Source: an uncultured Lachnospiraceae bacterium (GTDB lineage: Bacteria > Bacillota > Clostridia > Lachnospirales > Lachnospiraceae). Taken from it: DNA of 43,008 nt. This document shows positions 39,274 to 43,008 of the stretch, piece after piece. The stretch is taken from the NCBI GenBank assembly GCA_947589095.1, contig CANQBX010000029.1, positions 1-43,008 on the forward strand, given 5' to 3'. Both the position numbers and the translations under genes were made by a program. The stretch's first letter is position 1, and every line of letters starts with the position of its first letter. Below the pieces are notes generated by a model, which was not told where the DNA came from, did no database searches, and saw nothing but the letters and a program-made list of their open reading frames with translations.

Positions 39274-39422
39274 TCTGCCGCCCTCCTTTCTGCCTCTTTT
39301 GTATTTTGAGGAAATTTCTTAAGTTTTGCTTAAATTCTATTTTCCTCTCATTACAAAAGGCTATTTTTACTCTTTCCTTTTTCCCTGTAATGATTTCATA
39401 GATTTTCCTGTAAAAATTCATT

Positions 39423-39454
39423 AAAAAAGAGCTACCGCTTTTTACAGTAGCTCT
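39423..39454 (-). terminator. Terminator overlapping the end of the 81-aa gene
   Basis: A perfect 8-bp stem AGAGCTAC/GTAGCTCT (39428-39435, 39447-39454) is followed by TTTTTT on the minus strand. Its loop CGCTTTTTACA is like that of other intergenic hairpins in this phage. The arm encodes the last codons of the upstream gene. Confidence 0.72.
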
Positions 39455-39687
39455 CTATCTCTTATATGTGTCATTAGTATAGCTATTAACATATTTCTAT
39501 CAGATATTTCTTTACTTAACTTCTCCTCCACTTTTCTCCCTTGTTCCCTAAATCCCTCTATATCTCGCCGGTTTACCTCTACTTGATCCCAATATTTCTT
39601 TACCAGTCTATCCTTTACTACAGAGGATATTTCCAGACTTTCTATTTCCTCTATGAGAGTTTTATCCCTCACCGCCCCATCACTCAT
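39442..39687 (-). CDS. Hypothetical coiled-coil phage protein
   Basis: 81 aa, MSDGAVRDKTLIEEIESLEI..., highly charged and helical throughout (YWDQVEVNRRDIEGFREQGR). GGAGGG site upstream. No family recognised. The A+T-rich 212-base gap upstream (39688-39899) holds no confident gene. Confidence 0.7.
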   Translation of the reverse strand: MSDGAVRDKTLIEEIESLEISSVVKDRLVKKYWDQVEVNRRDIEGFREQGRKVEEKLSKEISDRNMLIAILMTHIRDRELL

Positions 39688-39899
39688 TTTTCATAGCCCT
39701 CCTACATTATCATGAAATACAATCTCTCAAAAATATACATACCCACACAAGTACCAAAAAAACCTTATATAACTTTTTTGATACTATCCTTGTACTATCT
39801 GTAATATCTAACGACATTCCACAAAAAAGTACCATCAAAAGCAAAAAGATTACCTGTATCACCAAAATAAAATCTTTTATAACCACAACCTAACCCTCC

Positions 39900-40493
39900 C
39901 TATAAACCTCTCTTTAACAGCCATGTAATAAAACCCTCATCCGGCACCAGCTCTACATACTCATTATACCGATTGCTGAGGATTACCAGCTCATCCTCTG
40001 TAATCCTTACACTGTTACTCCCAAATCTCAGCATAGGTAGAGTAGTTTTCTCCTCTTTCGCCGGTTTCTCCTTTTTCTCCTCTTTTTCCTCAAAGAGCTT
40101 AGTAAGATCCATCTCAGTAAAGCCCATTACCTCTAAAGGAAAATCTACCGCTTGCAATTCCCATAACTCCGCCTTTAACAGATCCTCATCCCAAGTAGAG
40201 AGCTCTGCCAGCTTATTATCTGCGATCCGGTAAGCTCTTACCTGTTCTGGAGTAAGATGAGAGGCTACTATGTATGGTACCTTATCCAGCCCAGCTAAGA
40301 TACTTGCCTCTCTGCGTGTATGCCCAGCGATAACAACCAGATCCTCATCTACCAAAACAGGATTATTAAAGCCAAACTCCTTAATACTCTCCATTACTTT
40401 CTTTACAGCATAATCATTCACTCTAGGATTATTCTCATAGGGCTTAAGCTCCAGAGGATCAATATACTGCACCTTTAACTCACTGTTTCCCAT
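39900..40493 (-). CDS. ParB-like nuclease domain protein
   Basis: 197 aa from the ATG at 40493 (MGNSELKVQYIDPLELKPYE), with GGAGG eight bases upstream; the in-frame ATG at 40508 has no site. The ParB/sulfiredoxin fold is marked by ENNPRVNDYAVKKVMESIKE, GFNNPVLVDEDLVVIAGHTR and RIADNKLAELSTWDEDLLK. In phages such proteins often precede a DNA methyltransferase, but none is adjacent here. A Lys/Glu-rich linker (about 138-153) leads to a small C-terminal domain. Role: probably DNA-binding or modification accessory. Confidence 0.9.
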   Translation of the reverse strand: MGNSELKVQYIDPLELKPYENNPRVNDYAVKKVMESIKEFGFNNPVLVDEDLVVIAGHTRREASILAGLDKVPYIVASHLTPEQVRAYRIADNKLAELSTWDEDLLKAELWELQAVDFPLEVMGFTEMDLTKLFEEKEEKKEKPAKEEKTTLPMLRFGSNSVRITEDELVILSNRYNEYVELVPDEGFITWLLKRGL

Positions 40494-40541
40494 ACCATTT
40501 ACCTCCATTTCATTCTTTTATGAAAAAGTATGTAATTCGCT

Positions 40542-40578
40542 TTCATAAGATAGGGTACAAACCTGTAAATTTTATGTA
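40542..40578 (-). promoter_or_regulatory. Shared 37-bp motif upstream of the ParB-like gene (copy 2)
   Basis: It matches the motif before the scaffold gene at 30/37 positions and in the same orientation, ending 49 bases before the ParB-like start within a 90-base gap. On the minus strand it includes TTTACA and TATGAA hexamer-like parts 16 bp apart. Confidence 0.55.
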
Positions 40579-40583
40579 CTCAA

Positions 40584-40826
40584 TTACAAGTTAAACTCTC
40601 CCTTTTCGTTATAGGCTCCTGCACCAGCCTCTTTTAACTGTACTCTCTGCTTAGAATTTAGAGAGCTGATAGGAATTTCCATACTGCTCCTCCTCTTTTC
40701 CTGCTCTGGAGTCTCGTAAGGATGAGATACCTTTCTCCTTTTATTTTTATTAGGATCTGTATAGTATGGATCATGCTCTCTAAGCCACCTATCAGCCTCA
40801 TCCTCCTCTCTCCTAAATTTACTCAT
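40584..40826 (-). CDS. Small basic hypothetical phage protein
   Basis: 80 aa, MSKFRREEDEADRWLREHDP..., rich in Arg/Lys/Glu and predicted largely disordered (NKNKRRKVSHPYETPEQEKR). It overlaps the sigma-like gene by 8 bp. No family recognised. Confidence 0.65.
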   Translation of the reverse strand: MSKFRREEDEADRWLREHDPYYTDPNKNKRRKVSHPYETPEQEKRRSSMEIPISSLNSKQRVQLKEAGAGAYNEKGEFNL

Positions 40827-41223
40827 CCGGCTCCTCCCATGCTCCTAACCCTCTCTGGATCCTCTCTATTCCCCTCTTTATATTCTGACTGATAACAGAC
40901 TGATCCACTCCCATCACATAAGCTATCTCCTCTTGTGAATAGCCCAACACCAACACATAAGCAATACTCATATACTGATAAAAGGAGAGCTTACCCTGTT
41001 TATAACCCAGATTAAACTCCTCCCTATTTAGCCGATCATATTTCTCTATATCTATCCCTGTTACCGTTTTTAGATCCGCTAAAATACAAATAGCTACAGT
41101 ATCCCCCTTAAGGCTAAGGCTCTCCAGCCATCCCCAGCTTTTCAAAAAGCTCCTTATATTTCTGGAATCCTTATAACTCAGCCTAAGTAATTGATCGTTT
41201 ACGGTTTCCCTTACTGAGCCCAA
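40819..41223 (-). CDS. Sigma-70 region 4-like phage transcription regulator
   Basis: 134 aa. The C-terminal helix-turn-helix GYSQEEIAYVMGVDQSVISQ followed by NIKRGIERIQ resembles sigma region 4 and ArpU/late-activator proteins of Gram-positive phages, which turn on late (structural, packaging, lysis) genes. Its location just upstream of the packaging genes fits. It could act on the shared 37-bp motif; that is inference. Confidence 0.8.
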   Translation of the reverse strand: MGSVRETVNDQLLRLSYKDSRNIRSFLKSWGWLESLSLKGDTVAICILADLKTVTGIDIEKYDRLNREEFNLGYKQGKLSFYQYMSIAYVLVLGYSQEEIAYVMGVDQSVISQNIKRGIERIQRGLGAWEEPDE

Positions 41224-41404
41224 AGCCTCCGCCTCCCCTCTGTAGCTTTTCCATATACCTTAAATGCACCTCTGTAATAACCCCTGTATAGTATCCAGAG
41301 CCCTCTACTCTGGCTATATTCTTATTTATGGATAAAATAGTGCCATAGCTGTAATCAGCATCTAAAGGGCATCTCCACCTAACCAGATCTCCAACCTCAT
41401 ACAT
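41183..41404 (-). CDS. Small KOW-like phage protein
   Basis: 73 aa from the ATG at 41404 (MYEVGDLVRWRCPLDADYSY), with GGAGG eight bases upstream; an in-frame start at 41425 is unsupported. The N-terminal 55 residues form a small beta-barrel pattern (VGDLVRW...YGTILSINKNIARVEGSGYY). The C-terminus is Gly/Lys-rich and basic. It overlaps the sigma-like gene by 41 bp. Function unknown. Confidence 0.68.
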   Translation of the reverse strand: MYEVGDLVRWRCPLDADYSYGTILSINKNIARVEGSGYYTGVITEVHLRYMEKLQRGGGGFGLSKGNRKRSIT

Positions 41405-41472
41405 ACCAACAGCCTCCAATAACAAGAATAAGGATTATAAGAGATCTCTCCCCATAATCCTTTATCTCCTGC

Positions 41473-42231
41473 TTATTCCTGTATTTCCTGCTTTATCTCC
41501 TGCGCTCTGTCCTGTATGGCTATGGTATATTGAGTAGAGTAAATTCCCTCTCTCCAGAGCTTTCTAGCTCTGCTCTCTCCCATGTTATAAGCCATCAAAG
41601 CCTTATCTAAGCTCCCATATTTCTCATACAGCTCCCCTATAAAGCTCAATCCTACTCTGATATTTCCATAAGGATCACTTAAATCTGTTACACCCTCCTC
41701 CAGCATCCTCTCCTTATGCCATTTCTTTTGGATCTGCATATAGCCTATGCTGTTTCCATCATCTCCAGAGGCATTATACTTATAATCGCTCTCAATCTCT
41801 ATAAGAGCTACTATGGTATAGTAATCTATGCCCTTTTCCCGACACAGGCACCAGAGATAAACCTGTACCACCTCTGGAAAACACCCACCAGCTCTCACAT
41901 ACTCATCCGGTATCCGAAAATACTTAAAACCGCTTTCCTCCACCTCAGATCCCCAATCTGCACTCATGGTATTAAAGGGATATATGTAATTATTAGGATC
42001 CCTATACTCCTGCATCTGGAGAGCCTCAGTAACTCTCCAATACTCACTCTCTGTACTGCTTACAGATACCGGCTCTAAGATACTTTCTACCTCCTCACCA
42101 GTAGGCTCACTGGCTACAGAGCTCTTTATCAGCAATACCCCAGAAAACACCGCCACAAAGAGTATCAGCATTAAGATCATTACTTTTTTCCTTTTTTCCG
42201 CCTCTCTTTTCCTTATTCTTGTAGATCTCAT
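41473..42231 (-). CDS. Membrane-anchored lytic transglycosylase (SLT fold)
   Basis: 252 aa. A basic N-terminus (RIRKREAEKRKK) precedes a transmembrane helix (VMILMLILFVAVFSGVLLI); a Glu/Ser-rich linker follows. The C-terminal domain (about 125-240) has the SLT pattern: YYTIVALIEIESDYKYNASG with the catalytic Glu, SIGYMQIQ, and DPYGNIRVGLSFIGELYEKY with ALMAYNMGES. The enzyme cleaves peptidoglycan glycan strands outside the membrane. Its place in the early/middle region, away from the lysis module, is unusual. An inverted repeat (41430-41438/41454-41463) lies just downstream. Confidence 0.9.
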   Translation of the reverse strand: MRSTRIRKREAEKRKKVMILMLILFVAVFSGVLLIKSSVASEPTGEEVESILEPVSVSSTESEYWRVTEALQMQEYRDPNNYIYPFNTMSADWGSEVEESGFKYFRIPDEYVRAGGCFPEVVQVYLWCLCREKGIDYYTIVALIEIESDYKYNASGDDGNSIGYMQIQKKWHKERMLEEGVTDLSDPYGNIRVGLSFIGELYEKYGSLDKALMAYNMGESRARKLWREGIYSTQYTIAIQDRAQEIKQEIQE

Positions 42232-42533
42232 GTAGTACCTCCTGCTATTGCTCTCCTTAGCCCCTCAATAGATACATTCATACTCTTTACTTGCCCCTCC
42301 AGCCTCCTCAGAGTTTTCTCAACGTCTGCCGGATCTGTAGAATACCAGTACCCATAAGAGGAGCTACATACCGGATTACCCCTCTGCCTAAGGGTAGTAA
42401 CAAGATCTCTAAGCTCTCTGCCTCTAAGATTAAACATCTCAGCAAGATCCCTATTCTTAACAGCCGTTTCCTCGCTAAAATGATTATCTTTCAGATAATC
42501 CAATACAAGCTCTCCTAAATTGATATTTGCCAT
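42228..42533 (-). CDS. Phage winged-helix-like protein
   Basis: 101 aa. The N-terminal ~65 residues (AVKNRDLAEMFNLRGRELRD, then TTLRQRGNPVCSSSYGYWYS) look like a winged helix used by phage DNA-binding or replication-accessory proteins. A C-terminal helix (ADVEKTLRRLEGQVKSMNVS) may oligomerise. GGAGG site; 4-bp overlap with the transglycosylase gene. Confidence 0.75.
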   Translation of the reverse strand: MANINLGELVLDYLKDNHFSEETAVKNRDLAEMFNLRGRELRDLVTTLRQRGNPVCSSSYGYWYSTDPADVEKTLRRLEGQVKSMNVSIEGLRRAIAGGTT

Positions 42534-42602
42534 CTCAGCACCTCCAATTTATTACTAAATAACCTAATCACTCTTACCCAAAATATTTAGAGAGAATATA
42601 AG

Positions 42603-42634
42603 AAAAGTGGAGCACTGATATATCAATACTCCAC
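42603..42634 (-). terminator. Terminator after the GASSATG-repeat gene
   Basis: A 6-bp stem GTGGAG/CTCCAC (42607-42612, 42629-42634) with an inner TGATATATCA palindrome is followed by TTTTCTT on the minus strand. Confidence 0.6.
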
Positions 42635-42649
42635 CATTCTCCATTACAT

Positions 42650-43008
42650 TTATTCCTCTACCGGATCCCCATCCTCATCTACTTCCACAATCTCCCCATC
42701 AATGCACCTGTAATAAGTATCTGCTTTAATTTTCTCACCATCTACTACTACCATCCTAGCACCAGCCAACTCCCAACTCTCTACCTCATACGGATCCTTA
42801 TATTCTCCATCACAGTATTTATCTCCCACATATCTCCAATCCGACAAAATAAGATGAGCACCTACGCATCCCTTAGCCCTTGCCTCATGCCCCCATGCAA
42901 CGGCAACACCAGTAGGATTACTGGCGGAGGAGGCTCCTTTATACCCTGTGGCGGAGGAGGCTCCACAATTCCCTGTGGCGGAGGAGGCTCCATAATCCCC
43001 TGTGGCGG
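42650..43008 (-). CDS. DUF7666-like GASSATG-repeat protein, 5' part beyond window
   Basis: The frame is open from the right edge to the stop at 42650 (119 codons visible). It begins with tandem GASSATG repeats (GDYGASSATGNCGASSATG), then GVAVAWGHEARAKGCVGAHL and a compact C-terminal domain, LSDWRYVGDKYCDGEYKDP to DGEIVEVDEDGD. A TTG at 42847 could be misread as a start, but the repeats upstream in the same frame show the gene is longer. Such proteins occur in Clostridia phages; function unknown. The repeats suggest a beta-solenoid. Confidence 0.82.
   Translation of the reverse strand, partial: ATGDYGASSATGNCGASSATGYKGASSASNPTGVAVAWGHEARAKGCVGAHLILSDWRYVGDKYCDGEYKDPYEVESWELAGARMVVVDGEKIKADTYYRCIDGEIVEVDEDGDPVEE
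42923..43008 (-). repeat. 27-bp tandem repeats in the right-edge gene
   Basis: Three full units and part of a fourth, each starting GGCGGAGGAGGCTCC on the plus strand with a 27-bp period (42923, 42950, 42977, 43004). They encode the nine-residue GASSATG-x-x unit. Only the last codons of each unit vary. The array continues off the window. Confidence 0.9.

Larger units (their letters stand above)
7774..43008. mobile_element. PBSX-like contractile-tail prophage with a DGR, right end beyond window
   Basis: An uninterrupted run of minus-strand phage genes: integrase at the left junction, lysis, DGR/tail fibre, baseplate, tail, head, packaging, then middle/early genes up to the window edge. Base composition drops relative to the host side, and intergenic spaces are short with GGAGG sites. 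Lysogeny repressor and replication genes are not in view and presumably lie to the right. Contractile morphology follows from the sheath, LysM baseplate protein and baseplate J protein. Confidence 0.95.

Noticed and set aside
39263-39421. 52-codon minus-strand ORF (MNFYRKIYEIITGKK...) between a terminator and the small-terminase-like gene
   Set aside because: Open, but it begins right after a terminator T run with no ribosome site and overlaps the next gene by 11 bp; probably chance in A-rich sequence.
39688-39899. 41-codon ORF with a hydrophobic C-terminus in the A+T-rich gap
   Set aside because: No ribosome site; only weak repeats and A/T runs are seen here.
7774-43008. CRISPR array
   Set aside because: The only regular short repeats (27 bp at the right edge) are in-frame coding repeats without unique spacers.
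14136-43008. A second DGR variable repeat elsewhere in the prophage
   Set aside because: I looked for the conserved SSxNRN / CGW blocks in other products and found none in this window.

Overview
The left end (about 1-7.77 kb) is the chromosome of a Clostridia bacterium, most likely Lachnospiraceae. The evidence is the tightly packed minus-strand cluster comM(yifB)-dprA-topA-codY, each protein near full length with its diagnostic motifs, G+C-rich third codon positions and strong GGAGG ribosome sites. The cluster reads right to left and ends at a clean intrinsic terminator after codY. codY also has its own sigma-A-like promoter.

Between comM and the next host gene (5.95-6.9 kb) there is no protein gene. 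The stretch holds two large, oppositely oriented, structured elements. Each is about 260-295 nt with two long stems, a conserved internal loop and a junction carrying two hairpins. Their stems differ in sequence but stay paired, while the unpaired bases are conserved. They look like two members of a structured RNA (or hairpin DNA) family that I cannot name.

From about 7.77 kb to the right edge is one prophage, cut off at the window end. A large serine integrase sits at the left junction. It has integrated inside an ABC-F ATPase gene, leaving only that gene's 3' part, cut just before the second Walker A motif. All prophage genes are on the minus strand, so the genome reads right to left: early/regulatory genes (SLT protein, sigma-like HTH, ParB-like protein), small terminase, thyX module, large terminase, portal, MuF head protein, scaffold, capsid, connectors, tail sheath, tail tube, tail chaperones with a -1 frameshift site, tape measure, PBSX-type baseplate genes, tail fibre, and a lysis module (XhlA-like, holin, CHAP-LysM endolysin). 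The sheath and baseplate genes mark a contractile-tailed (myovirus, PBSX-like) phage.

The most striking system is a diversity-generating retroelement (DGR) at 12.3-16.0 kb. It comprises a DGR-type reverse transcriptase (IGNYVSQ and YMDD motifs), a 124-bp template repeat and a 124-bp variable repeat at the 3' end of the tail-fibre gene. I count 23 differences between the repeats, and every one falls at a template adenine. This is the hallmark of adenine-specific mutagenic retrohoming and suggests the phage diversifies its receptor-binding fibre. No Avd accessory gene is visible.

Other notable items: a MuF head protein fused to a C-terminal HExxH domain (possible capsid-delivered effector), a 37-bp motif shared upstream of the scaffold and ParB-like genes (candidate phage promoter), an 82-codon frame before thyX with no ordinary start codon, eleven 29-residue repeats in the tape measure protein, and a repeat-bearing GASSATG protein truncated by the right edge.
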